A DNA stretch of 64,000 bases, from assembly GCA_024663395.1 (NCBI GenBank), contig JANFAH010000008.1, forward strand, positions 62,001 through 126,000, written 5' to 3'. The stretch comes from Pisolithus tinctorius. Lineage: Eukaryota; Basidiomycota; Agaricomycetes; Boletales; Pisolithaceae. Positions 11,776 through 22,454 of this stretch are shown piece by piece; position 1 is the first letter of the stretch, and the number at the start of each line of letters is the position of its first letter. The notes beneath the pieces are model-generated. The model saw nothing but the letters and a program-made list of their open reading frames with translations, searched no databases and was not told the origin of the DNA. The position numbers were made by a program, and so were the translations under genes.

Positions 11776-13839
11776 GTGCATAATATGGACACTCAGAACC
11801 CACACATTCCCAAGCTCCTGGACTATCTGTGGGAGTGGAATGGGCCTGTTGAGATACTGGAAAGAAACAATGCTGGATCAATATTGCCAATTCACAAGAT
11901 ATTACTGTCCTGTGGAGACTTTGTCAAAGTCAATGCTAAATTTGATCTCATCATGATTTGTACACATGCAGGGAAATCTCACTTACACATTTTCTTGACA
12001 TGCAAGCAAATCCTGCATCTGCAAGCAGCATGTACTGTACAGGCTCATAACCAGTCTTGTCCCTTCCAACATCACACTCATCTCTGTCTCCATTAGCCTC
12101 CAGGAGCACCATCTGCTAGGACACAGGCACCTGAAGTAAGACGCATGTGTGCCAACAGGATCACCCAAGAACTTTCCCCTGCTTTACTGTTGGATTGAAG
12201 TATGCATGAAACAACTACCACCTCACCTCCACAACCAGGTCACCATCATTCCACCATGTCCATGCTGTGTACAACTGCCATGTAAGAAATGTATGTCATC
12301 ATTCCCACCCAAACCTATACACTCCAGAAATTTGACAGTCTAATCTTTCCAGCCCCATTTCTGAGGAGAAGATGACATGAGATGTCATCAACCTTTGCTT
12401 ATTTACACATGTGTCATAGAATAGACTCCTAATTGAAATGTACACCTACACCTCATAACATGATCCTATTTTTATCACCAAGAATCTGTGTGTCACTCTC
12501 TCCTGCAAATTGCTCCTCCCCTATCACTAACTCTGGATCACTGACTCTGGAAAATCCCCTCTTGCATCACAATGACCCCCACACATTCCATTGGCATTTC
12601 TGCCATCCCCAACATTTCTATGAACATCCAGTGCACCTTTTCTTGCCTGCCAACCACATCCCACCATGTCAGTGCCCTTCCCAATGCCACCCAAATGAGA
12701 TGCACCTCAGTCTAAAGATGTTCCCCCTTCAAAATGCATGTGAACAGCCCCTTCCCCACAGCATGCTACATCATCAATGAGCAACAAACTACCTGTTCAA
12801 CAGCAAGTGCCATTGGCCTCCACACCAACAGCTTGTGATCATGTGCCAACCTCCATACCATCTACAGATACCCTCCCTATCACTGACACATCAGTTTCAA
12901 CTGATGTCTCCTCACTCCAACCCACTGGCAACAACCAAGCTGAATCATCTACTGTGCCTGCCACTGTAGGTTGCATAATACCTACTGCTGTCTCATCTGA
13001 ACTTGAGCCCAATGCACCTCTGCTTGTCTGGAGTGACTTCTAAAGTAAAGTACAGTCCTTTCTCTGTGCAGACCATATCCAACTACCTTTCCACCACAAG
13101 GCACATCCAGACTCTCTCCATGTATTCCAACACTGAAGCTAACACATTTGCACTTGGTCATCTCCTACCAACTGCAACATGGGGCACCATGGACATGTTC
13201 AAAGACTGCAGCAAAGTCATTTACAATCCAAAGACAAATGAGCCTATCAATATATGGGTCCCAGGCCATGTCATGAACACATGGTTTATAAAAAATGGTG
13301 CTCCTGACAATCAATGCCCAATCACCATCCTTCCACTCTCTTCAACTCTTGGACAGTATGCAAACCAATTGCTATCAAAGTTGTCCACACCCACTCTATG
13401 TATGACTTTCACCCTCAGCCTCAGTTCCTAACCACCACAAACCATTTCACAGCAATAAATGCATTTGACCCCAGCCTCATCTGGGCAGTCCACTGGCAAA
13501 GTCCATGGTTGGGCAGCACTGTTTGTCCTTATTCACTTTCTATTTAGCATTCATTGACCACAGATTTAGCCCACACTTTTCAACAGCATCTTTGATGCAT
13601 GGGAGGTCCTCAAAAGCAAGAGTACAATGCAAAAACTGGATATTTCATACCTCGAAAAATGTGCACTTGTCCTAATCGAAACCCACCTCCAACAGTACCA
13701 CCAAAAGGATGACAAAGATCACTGGACAATCACTAAAGCTCAGTTTGAACTGCAGGCCATCTATCTTCTTCAAGAGCCAAGCATTCCTGACAGTGACTGG
13801 AATGGCACAAGACAGCTGAAAATGATGGGGAACAAGTGA
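11776..13839 (+). pseudogene. Second ORF of the Helitron, unidentified
   Basis: Broken frames at 11776-12096, 12777-13043, 13003-13431 and 13627-13839 read as one decayed protein. The first part (about 60 residues, around LLSCGDFVKVNAKFDLIM and IFLTCKQILHLQ) has an alternating beta pattern that could be an OB-fold, as in the RPA-like proteins of some Helitrons. The middle is Ser/Thr/Pro-rich. The third part has INIWVPGHVMNTWFI. The last part is charged and helical. I recall similar ORFs linked to mushroom Helitrons but cannot name the function. The OB-fold idea is inference only. Confidence 0.45.
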
Positions 13840-14615
13840 AGGTGATGCAGAAGACCTAGTACAACCAAAAATGTGGAGAGAAACTGCTTTGAACAGTGTT
13901 ATGCTGTGCTCACATTCTTTCCTTTTTGTAGACTCTGTATGGTATCATTCACACCTTCATCACCCTCTCGAGTGATGATGTTCTGTTACTTGCAAGTCTT
14001 AGACTTGCATTCTGTATTCTTCCTTTTATGTCCTTCCCCTGTTTACCCCATGTTGTACTATAGCCAGACATTGCATCTGTTCCCCTTCCTTCCATGATCT
14101 GCTGGTGGCCCTGATCCCCATGGTCACATGACACATGTACCCCCAGTACATGTTCACCCCTGTATGTCATACATATGCAGTTACCCTCCTTTCATCATAT
14201 GTTCACCCTGGTTACCTATGACTCACTCCTGCCTTACTTGGGACATGGGTGTACATTCAAATGCTTTTGAATGTTTGTTCTGCAGGTACTCTACATATGT
14301 ATATAAACCTGCATGTATTGTACCAGCTCCTCATTCAAAATCTACTTTGCAACCTGCCTTAGCTCTGCTCACTGTACCCAAGAGGACTTGACAGTACAAC
14401 TTCAGCTGGCCAAGACTAGTGTCCTGTCACTAGTGAAGTTAAATTATGCATCACTTCTCACACAGTCATGTGCTTGTGCTTCATTGCACTCGATTTGTGA
14501 TGTGATACAAGTCACTGGCATAACAAACAGCCAAAAAAGTGACTGGAGAGGACTCTGGGGGGAAAAGGCACACAAATGTGGCAAGAAGTGCTGCAAACAG
14601 CTGGTCAGGGAGCCC
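13840..14615. other. No gene seen
   Basis: CpG-poor sequence with a few short frames lacking recognisable features. The Helitron 3' end may lie within it. Confidence 0.4.
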
Positions 14616-15092
14616 ACATCAGGAAAATAACACTTTACTATTTTTGACTTTCTGTGACTAATGTGACTTTTTGGGAAGGAATCTACTATCATTACCCATG
14701 TCCTGCAGGCATGGCTGCACTGATCTTGCTGATTGTGGTCTTGTTCAAACCACCTAATTCATAGCTTTCAGTAGATACCACATACATTCAAATTGATGGA
14801 GGTTCCAAAGAGATATTGTGATTTTTCTCTCAGACAGTGTGCATCACACTGATGGCTCAATATCTCTGAATTTTCAGACATTTTCTAGTCTTCTTGGCTT
14901 AGATATATCATCACTTAGTTGTCTCAATAGATTCTGTTCTCTTTTCATTCTTCAAAATGCTGTATATGGTCAAAAAAAAAGTACAGATAGTAGGTTCCTT
15001 CCCAAAAAGTCACAAATAGTCACAATAGTCACAAAAAAGTCAAAAAAAGTCACAAAAAGGTCAAAAATAGTAATGTGTTAATTTCCTGATGT
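14616..15092. mobile_element. TIR element with AGTCACAAA-rich ends
   Basis: The ends are inverted copies. The left end starts ACATCAGGAAAATAACAC and the right end is the complement of ACATCAGGAAATTAACAC. The similarity runs inward for about 75-100 bp through TTACTATTTTTGAC and GGGAAGGAA.CTACTATC. The right arm is expanded by a short tandem array of AGTCACAAA-like units (15009-15070). The interior (about 300 bp) has no coding sequence. It is probably a MITE or fold-back element of unknown family. Confidence 0.65.
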
Positions 15093-15384
15093 ACTGGCAG
15101 ATAGGCAATTGAAGGCAATGAAATGGCATGCTAGGAGTCTGAAAATGCGCTGGAAAAATGACTTCAAGAGGGTGAAACATGACTTGAGGGGACTTTTGAA
15201 GGCAAAACACCTAAAAGCAATTTGATGGGGGGTTTGAGCAGCTCAAAATGGCTGGATAGGAGTGAAAAATGAACACAGGCAATGACCTACAACTCCAGAG
15301 GGCCAAAAACATGAAGTAAAACCTGCCAAAAAGCGAAATCCAGGCAGGAGGAGGAAGGGATCCAAGCTAAACAGAGCCCCTTGT
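15093..15384. other. No gene seen; internal part of an LTR element
   Basis: This lies on the inner side of the minus-strand LTR and primer binding site at 15385-15688, so it is probably decayed internal (leader/gag) sequence. No frame is supported. Confidence 0.35.
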
Positions 15385-15688
15385 GGTGGGCTCCAGTTGT
15401 AAGTTAGGTATTAAGTGAAGCTGGGGTGTGCAGGGGACTCCTAGGGCTTGATAGAAATGGCTCTAGTTTGACCCAAAGGGACTCTGAGCTTGGATCAGTG
15501 AAAAAGAGGTGAAGGAGTGGATTGGAGTTGGTCAAAAGGAATGGAGTGATGAAAGGAGTGGATAACTGTGTCTAGAGGACATCTGGGAGTACCTCAATGA
15601 GGGCTTGTTGCAGTCTTTTATTCACAGTCTTTTAATTGTCGCTGTCTTGCTGTCTGGTTCTCTCTCTTTTGTGTACTGTAGACCTACA
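15385..15688 (-). mobile_element. 5' LTR with primer binding site, minus strand
   Basis: At 15385-15395 (minus strand TGGAGCCCACC) is the same primer-binding motif as beside the LTR at 22455. Next to it, 15398-15688 has TG..CA ends (TGTAAGTT on the left, GACCTACA on the right) and fits a 291-bp LTR. The LTR sequence itself differs from the 22455 family. The limits are inferred from the motif and ends, because no second copy is in the window. Confidence 0.5.
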
Positions 15689-16004
15689 CTAGTGCACAAA
15701 AATTGCTGACCAAGCTACCAAAAATGCGCCACACAGGTAGGCTAAGTGTCACTAATGTAAATCAAAGCCAAAAAAACACAGTAGAAAAGATAAAATAATT
15801 AATTCTCCTTAGTAGGGAGCACTTATTCCCTACAGTGCACAAGCTAAACCCAACACCCTCATTCCACTCTGCCTCTGTCTCAGCAGACTTCATCCCTGCT
15901 GACACTCTGCCAGTTGGAGTTCTGTTCTTCTGTGTCAGACTTGCTTCCATACCTCTCCCCAGATCTTGTCTAGCATTGGAGTTGGTTGGAGTAGGCCTGA
16001 ACTT
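15689..16004. other. No gene seen
   Basis: CpG-poor sequence between the LTR and the minisatellites. No supported frame is present. Confidence 0.35.
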
Positions 16005-16291
16005 GACACTCCACACTTGCATGGAGATTCCCCACACCTCCTTAGAGATTCCCCACACTTACATGGAGATTCCCCCCACCTGCTTGGAGATTATCCCAAC
16101 CCACTTGGAGATTCTCCACACTTGCATGGAGATTCCCCACACCTGCATGGAGATTCTCCCAACTCACTTGGAGATTCTCCACACTTGCTTGGAGATTCCC
16201 CACAGCTGCTTGGATAATCTCCCAACCCACTTGGACATTCTCCACACTTTGTTGGAGATTCCCCATAACTGCTAGGAGATTCTCCCAGCCC
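16005..16291. repeat. Minisatellite, 24-bp period
   Basis: About twelve units of the type CATGGAGATTCCCCACACTT, with the variable tail ending in TG. Because 24 is a multiple of three, three frames stay open across it and translate as octapeptide repeats (for example MEIPHTCL). I take these as by-products of the repeat, not as a gene. Confidence 0.88.
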
Positions 16292-16307
16292 ATTTGGTGA
16301 CAGCCTC

Positions 16308-16755
16308 ATTTGGGTCCTTTTTGGTATGGGGAAAGTCCCTTGGAGACCCTATTTCAGCTGGAGAAAGCACCATTTGGTGTGGAGAAAGTCCCATGGAGGC
16401 CCTATTTCAGCTGGAGCATGCACCATCTGGGTCCTTTTTGGTATGGGGAAAGTCCCATGGAGGCCCTATTTCAGCTGGAGAAAACACCATTTGGGTCTTT
16501 TTTTGGCATGGAGAAAGGCCCATTAATGCCCTATTTCAGCCAGGGAATCTCTCATTATGGTCTATTTTTGCATGGAGAAAGTCCCACAGAGGTCCTATTT
16601 CAGCTGGAGAAACCCTCATTTGTGTCCTTTTGGGCATGGAGAAAGTCCAATGGAGGTCCTATTTCAGCTGGGGAAACTCTCATTTGGGTCCTTGTTGGCA
16701 TGGAGAAAGTCCAATGGAGACCCTATTCCAGCTAGAGAAAGGCCCATCTGGACCC
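16308..16755. repeat. Minisatellite, about 65-bp period
   Basis: Seven units each contain CATTTGGGTCC, GGCATGGAGAAAGTCC and CCTATTTCAGCTGGAGAAA. Unit 2 is shortened to about 53 bp. It directly follows the 24-bp minisatellite. Confidence 0.88.
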
Positions 16756-17067
16756 TAGTCACTCTGACATATTTGGGGAAAATATATTAATTGTGGAGAA
16801 ATCCATTTCTCCAGCACTATCCCACAAGAAATCCCTAGGGGGCCTGGAGAATCTCCAGGCATGGTGCTGGAGAAAAAACTTTCCCCACCAGTGGTTGGGG
16901 ATACCTGACCTGTCAAGACCTCATAGGTATATACATCTGTAGAAATATGTAGACCTAATAGGTCTCCAAAGGGGGTTGACTGAAGTGCCTGGTAAGCTTG
17001 GGGCTAAGCCCAACACCCTAACTAGACAATGGGATGTCTACCCCAAAGAGGGGGATAGCAGCTATGC
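16756..17067. repeat. Nested hairpins and non-coding sequence
   Basis: TTTCTCCAGCAC (16806-16817) pairs with GTGCTGGAGAAA (16864-16875). Between them GCCTGGAGA and TCTCCAGGC form a second hairpin with a 1-nt loop. The rest shows no gene. Confidence 0.6.
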
Positions 17068-18638
17068 TTGAGTGAACCCACAAAACCTGAGATGGTTTTC
17101 ATCCAAGGGCAGCTGGTGGTCTCCCTGTGCACTACCTACCTTGAGTACACAGTCTTACAAGCAGTTGCACTTATGGATATCAAGAAGCTCCATAATGATA
17201 TCCTAACAGCTCTACTGGACAACCTGGTCTCACAGATCCATCTGTCCAACATGTCAGATCTCCAGTGGTCTGTTGATGACACTGGTTTCCTTCAGCTTGA
17301 CAGAAGGATCTACATGCTGGACTGAAATGACCTTTGCCTTAGGGTCTTGCAGCTTAAGCATGACCATCCTCTGTCCAGCCACTTTGGCCAAAACTGAACC
17401 CTAGAGCTCATCCAGCATGAATATACTTGGCCTGGCCTCAGGACATTTGTCAAGGACTATGTCCAGTCTTGCATGGCCTGTGGTTGGGCTAAGGTTCCCC
17501 ACCACTGGCCTTATGGCCTCCCCAAGCAACTTCTGGTGCCAGGGAAACTGTGGAATTCCATATCAACAGATTTCATCAAGCAACTTCTGGTCTCATCCAG
17601 CTTCATGGCTGTCCTCATAGTAGTTGACTGGCTTTCCAAGCAGGCCATCTTCATCCCAACCTATGACACTGTCACAGCCCCACAACTCACCAGGTTGTTT
17701 CTACTCCATGTCTTTCCAAGCATGGAGTGCTGGCCCGTGTAACCTCAGACTGAGGCTCAGAGTTCATCTCACACTTCTTCCAGTCACTCAGTAAGGCCCT
17801 GGACATGCACTTACACTTCACCTTGGGCTACCACCCTGAAGGCAATGGCCAGACCAAGAGGACTAACCAGACACTAGAGCAGTATCTCTGAGTCTACTGC
17901 AATTATCAGCAGGACAACTGGGCTGACATCTTACCCCTGGCTGAGTTTGCATATAACAATGCCCCTAGCACTACTACCAGTGTTTCACCTTTCTTCACTA
18001 ATAAGGGTTACCACCCCAACATCTTGGTGTACCCAGAGCATGATCTCACCTCTGCTCAGGCTTGTGATTATGCAGTTGATCTAGACTCACTGCATCAGTA
18101 CCTCTGTGATGAGATGACCCTCACATAACAGCACTACCAAGGACTGGCCAATGCCAAATGCATCCCAGCTCCAGACTTCAAGGTTTGTGACCAGGTATGT
18201 GTCAAAGTCAGGTACTTCTGGTCAACCTGGCCTTCCAAGAAGCTCTTGGAGAAGAATCTCAGTCCATACCCAGTCATAGCTCAGGCCAGTACTCACTCTT
18301 TCACCCTGTGCCTACCAGACTCAATGTGCACAGTACATCCAGTCTTCCATGTCTCCCAACTCAAGCTGACCATCCCTAACACCATCCTGAACCAGATGCA
18401 ACCACCACCCCCACCAGTCAAGGTTGATGGCAAACTGGAGTTTGAGGTAGCTGATATCCTCAACTCCAAGGTCAACCAGCATCACCTGTGTTGGCTCCAA
18501 TACCTAGTCTGGTGGACCAGCTACAAAGGGACCAAGGAAGAAACTACATGGGTACTTGCTACAGAGCTAGACAATGCCTCTAAACTTGTACAAGAGTTCC
18601 ACTCCCACTACCCCAGTAAACCTAGCCCCTTCCAATGA
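17068..18638 (+). pseudogene. Gypsy element 2: integrase and chromodomain, decayed
   Basis: The frames follow a Ty3/gypsy integrase: a zinc-finger remnant (HDHPLSSHFGQ then CMACGWAK), the core beginning STDFIKQL and VVDWLSKQA, then SD.GSEFISHFF, GYHPEGNGQTKRTN and LAEFAYNNA. The protein ends in a chromodomain (YLVWWTSYKGT, ETTWVLATE). Stops at 17323, 17396 and 17755 are TGA where Arg is expected (for example SDRGSEF), i.e. CpG decay. A frame change occurs near 17740. The upstream gag, protease and RT are missing. Confidence 0.88.
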
Positions 18639-18831
18639 GAACCAGTCTCAACTGGCCTCAGTTCCTTTTCCATTTTCTCTCAGTATTTAGTTTCCCTCTG
18701 ATCTCTTACTTACCTTGTTTCTTTTCCTTTCTTCTCTTGATTTTCTTACTTTACTATCTAAGACTGACACCAGACACTGGACATGTCTGACATTGGCAAG
18801 GAAGAAAAATGAAGCCACTACACTATGTACA

Positions 18832-19864
18832 CTACTCAGCCTTGGCCTCTTCCTCACCCTTGCCCTCAGCCTGCAACCATTCAGCCTCCTCCTGCAGCTC
18901 ATCAGCACCAAGCTCAGATGAGCCTGAGTCTGAAGGGGTGACTGCCATCCTGAAGCCATAGGACTCATTGAGAATTGCCTCTAGGTGGTCAGCAATCTGG
19001 CCTGAGTTCACAATCATGGTCTTGTGAAGTTCATAAAGGCTGGCCAGATTGTTGGCAATCAGCCCTGCAGCTTCAATCAGTCAGTTGAGCTTCCCCTTCA
19101 AGCCCAAACTACCCCCCATGCCAGCCTCCCTCAACCTCCCCTCAGCAACCTTGTACTCATTGATGTCCAACACTTCAATCAGTTTTGACTTGGCCCATTT
19201 CTTCTTGCTGGGCCCAGCCTTGGCATTCTCTTCATCAATTTTCTGCTTCTTGCTCTTATCAACCTTCCCACTGGCCTTGGGACTGACCTCAGCATCCTTC
19301 TTGTCCCTGGGCCACTGGCACTTCCCTTTTGAAAGGTTGCATCACATGCAGGTGATACACTTCTTGTTGCCATCCACAAGGAATTCACAGACAACCTTGG
19401 CCTGGGCACAGTGAGTACAACTGGAAAAGAGGTTAAAAGAAACATGTGCCAATTTATAGAGGTACTCACCTGGGGTCCATTACCACCTTCTTAATTTCAC
19501 TGCCAGCCTCACTACTTCCAGTCTCAGCCCTGGCCTCATTGCCCTTCCCAGCCTTGGCCTTGTGCTTGCACTCAGCCTCACACCTCTCCTCCTCTTCTCC
19601 TCAGCCTCCTGCTCCACTCACTTGGCCTCAGCCCTCTCTCCCTGTGCTCTTTTGGCCTTGACCTGCTCCCTTTCCTGCCTCTCAGCCACCAGCTGAGCCT
19701 GCTCTTCCTGCTGGGCTTGTTCAGCCACCTTTTACCTTCACCTTCATCATCTCTTCCTCGTCATTGGTGTTGTAGCATATCACCTTGTCCAACACCTGGG
19801 TCCAGTCAATGAGGACCCAGCTTTCATCATTGTTGGTCACAGTGATCAGCCTCAAATCAGACAT
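18832..19864 (-). pseudogene. Antisense zinc-cluster ORF carried by gypsy element 2
   Basis: This lies on the opposite strand between the chromodomain end and the polypurine tract, so it is part of the retrotransposon. It begins at ATG 19864 (MSDLRLITVTNNDESWVLID). A charged Gln/Glu/Lys-rich, coiled-coil-like segment follows, then a cysteine cluster (CTHCAQAKVVCEF, GNKKCITC, CNLSKGKCQWP) resembling a fungal Zn(II)2Cys6 or related zinc knuckle. After that come a Lys-rich region, a helical part (LIEAAGLIANNLASLYELHK) and an acidic tail. It is split by an intron-like gap near 19430-19480 and by stops, including TGA for Arg inside the cysteine cluster (C-M-stop-C). Its function in the element is unknown. 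A regulatory or nucleic-acid-binding role is inference. Confidence 0.65.
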
Positions 19865-19989
19865 GATGTGTAGAATGCAGAAGAAAGATGGAAAGGGCTA
19901 GGTGAGCCACAAGTATCAAAATTTTCAAACTCAGCTGAAGTTCAGACTTAGCCTACCACTCTTGCAGGGGTCTCATGGGTTTGACCCCT

Positions 19990-20338
19990 AAGAGGGGGAT
20001 ACTGTCATAGCTGTGCCTTGACCCCAGCCAGACTCAGCCTTGCTCTCACTTCAATCTGGCCTTGGCCTCACCAAACCTTTACCTCCAGTTGGTCTAGTGC
20101 AGTTATCACTGCTTTGCAGTGCATGTCATTTCAGTTGAGCCCAACCCAGCTTCATCCCTGGTCTGCCCTTGTCTCTGTCCTGGTCTCCAGTTGTCTTTGT
20201 CATACCTTACTAATACTATTCTTACCAATCATGTTAGCAATCTTTATGAGACTGGCATTACCAGTCTCTGTACTATAGTTTGTCTCTAGTAAATAAACCT
20301 GTGGTTACTTGGCCTGTACCTCTCCAGTCTGAAATCAA
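19990..20338 (+). mobile_element. Polypurine tract and 3' LTR of gypsy element 2
   Basis: AAGAGGGGGATAC (19990-20002) precedes TGTCATAGC at 20003, the same layout as in gypsy 1. The LTR end is inferred at a CA near 20337, just before the Tc1 insertion at TA 20340-20341. The length is about 335 bp. Confidence 0.7.
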
Positions 20339-20703
20339 ATACAGTGGCTCAAAAAAGTGTCCCAATGTTTGGTGATTTTGGATGGATTTGAGATTTATGA
20401 GAGAACCAGTAGGAATCAGTTCAAACTCCTGCAGGACCAAAAGTAGCACTAACTGTTGCCTTGACAACAAAGGTTTTTTCATGTAGTTTGGTTGCCATGG
20501 CACTGATATATAACCATTTTAAAATGACATGTCAATGGGACACTTTTTTTGAGCATGATGTTGTCAGTCATTATTTAGTAAATAACATAAGGATTTGACA
20601 GCTTCTGAAGGATGTTTTGCTTCAATCTTGCCTGATTTTGTAATGTACATAATCCTGAGCCATAAAAAAGGCTTGGTGCCCACTCAAATAACCCTGCTCC
20701 ACC

Positions 20704-21047
20704 TTGAAATGCATTTTTGCCTCTGCTGGAGCAAGTATCCATCTTCTTTCTGAATCTGGCCTTTCTGCTCACCAAAAATCCTCTAAAACTGGTTTGAGAA
20801 GCTCTACTGTGGCCAGGGTCATCAAAGAGTTCCAGCTAGATAAGGAAAACCTCAAAATGGGACATCCTTGCCAGCTTTCTTCTACTAGCAGAAGGAGAAT
20901 AGCCTCTAGTGTGACCTCTGGAAGAACTGAAAATGCCATCCAGGCCACCCATATAATAAGAGTGGCCCTTTCCTCTCATGTCTCTGCCCAAACTGTTTGC
21001 AGTGTGCTCAATTCTACATCCCTGACAGCTGTAGTCAAGCAGGAGAA
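20704..21047 (+). pseudogene. Tc1 transposase N-terminal fragment, left arm
   Basis: Helix-turn-helix DNA-binding part of a Tc1-like transposase (LSAHQKSSKTGLRSSTVARV, then SSTSRRRIASSVTSG). The family sequence stops where the arm ends at 21047. The remaining open frame to 21114 is foreign. Confidence 0.82.
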
Positions 21048-21568
21048 TTATCCTGCAAAGGCTGCCCTACCATTTTCCACACATATTTCCTTCCATCTGG
21101 CCCAATACTATTGATCTTGGGTTCAACTGACCAGATGACCCTAGTCTAGTCCTCCCTAGTCCAGTTTTTGTGCTTAAGAGCAAAGGAAAGTCCCTGTTGC
21201 CTGTGCTTGCCAGACAGGAGTGGCTTCTCCTGCTTGACAATAGCCTTCAGGGATGTAGAATTGAGCACACTGCAAACAGTTTGGGCAGAGACATGAGAGG
21301 AAAGGGCCACTCTTATTATATGGGTGGCCTGGATGGCATTTTCAGTTCTTCCAGAGGTCACACTAGAGGCTATTCTCCTTCTGCTAGTAGAAGAAAGCTG
21401 GCAAGGATGTCCCATTTTGAGGTTTTCCTTATCTAGCTGGAACTCTTTGATGACCCTGGCCACAGTAGAGCTTCTCAAACCAGTTTTAGAGGATTTTTGG
21501 TGAGCAGAAAGGCCAGATTCAGAAAGAAGATGGATACTTGCTCCAGCAGAGGCAAAAATGCATTTCAA
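21048..21568 (-). pseudogene. Tc1 transposase N-terminal and early catalytic fragment, right arm
   Basis: Same N-terminal domain as the left arm, continuing through KHKNWTRED into VIWSVEPKINSIGPDGRK. In active Tc1 enzymes this last segment is WSDE, so the first catalytic Asp is Val here. A TAG replaces Trp just before it. The catalytic second half is missing. Confidence 0.85.
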
Positions 21569-21932
21569 GGTGGAGCAGGGTTATTTGAGTGGGCACCAAG
21601 CCTTTTTTATGGCTCAGGATTATGTACATTACAAAATCAGGCAAGATTGAAGCAAAACATCCTTCAGAAGCTGTCAAATCCTTATGTTATTTACTAAATA
21701 ATGACTGACAACATCATGCTCAAAAAAAGTGTCCCATTGACATGTCATTTTAAAATGGTTATATATCAGTGCCATGGCAACCAAACTACATGAAAAAACC
21801 TTTGTTGTCAAGGCAACAGTTAGTGCTACTTTTGGTCCTGCAGGAGTTTGAACTGATTCCTACTGGTTCTCTCATAAATCTCAAATCCATCCAAAATCAC
21901 CAAACATTGGGACACTTTTTTGAGCCACCATA

Positions 21933-22441
21933 AGTCTCCTCTGATATCCCCACCTCAGCCTTAGACTCAGACTGTGACCCACACAAGGGAATAGTGCTGT
22001 GTCTACAGTCACTAAGTCCAACCAGTCCACCCTCTGCCTTCTGCTCCCCTTCTGATCCCTGACCCTTTGGCCTCATGCCTGCTTTGGTCTCTGGTCTGGT
22101 CTTGAACCCAGACACCCCAGACTTGACAGATGGTAGGGTTTCAGGTCTTTGGGGAGTTGAGTGGATAATGCCTCCAGGAAAATCAGGGAAGTGAGATCTA
22201 GCCGATCTGATCTGATGGATATTTGATCTGCTGAAATATCAGGAGGGGTGATTGCAGGTAGTACCCATGGGATGTCAGCAGGTAATTGCATGTGATCTGG
22301 TGTTATGGGTGAAACAGGGCAGAAAAAGTCAGAGTCTTCTGACAGGTTCAGGTTGTGGAAGTGAAGGCATAAATTTTCTAGTTTGGTGCATTCAGCAGTG
22401 TGCCTGAGTGACCTTCTGGAAGTGACAGAAGAATCCCTCAT
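21933..22441 (-). pseudogene. Gag start of an LTR retrotransposon (minus strand)
   Basis: ATG at 22441 lies next to the primer binding site. The frame 22073-22441 (MRDSSVTSRRSLRHTAECTK and onward) is Ser/Pro/Leu-rich without a known domain. Its position behind LTR and primer binding site marks it as the beginning of gag. It is cut off by the Tc1 fold-back element at 21930. Confidence 0.55.
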
Positions 22442-22452
22442 GGTGGGCTCCA
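22442..22452 (-). promoter_or_regulatory. tRNA primer binding site
   Basis: Minus strand TGGAGCCCACC sits two bases after the LTR end. It would pair with a tRNA whose 3' end is GGTGGGCTCCA. The same motif occurs at 15385-15395. Confidence 0.7.
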
Positions 22453-22454
22453 GT

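Larger units (their letters stand above)
4641..13839 (+). mobile_element. Decayed Helitron (rolling-circle transposon)
   Basis: A plus-strand series of broken frames reads, in order, an N-terminal Cys-rich region, a Helitron Rep/helicase-like domain, a Pif1-type helicase and a second ORF. This is the usual order in mushroom Helitrons. The termini (5' TC, 3' CTRR with a hairpin) were not located, so the limits are those of the coding remnants. Nearly all interruptions are TGA at positions where relatives have Arg. Confidence 0.85.
20342..21930. mobile_element. Fold-back Tc1/mariner element (706-bp inverted arms)
   Basis: The left end is TA then CAGTGGCTCAAAAAAGTGTC. The right end is its inverted copy, TTTTTTGAGCCACCA then TA. 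The arms 20342-21047 and 21225-21930 are inverted copies of equal length, nearly identical as far as I compared them. They contain the 5' leader and the N-terminal third of a Tc1 transposase in opposite directions. The 177-bp centre (21048-21224) belongs only to the minus-strand copy. This structure fits an aborted gap repair or a head-to-head rearrangement. CpG is absent. Confidence 0.9.

Noticed and set aside
15835..16293. Long open frames with octapeptide repeats on both strands
   Set aside because: They follow from a 24-bp tandem repeat keeping all frames open; no start context or domain.
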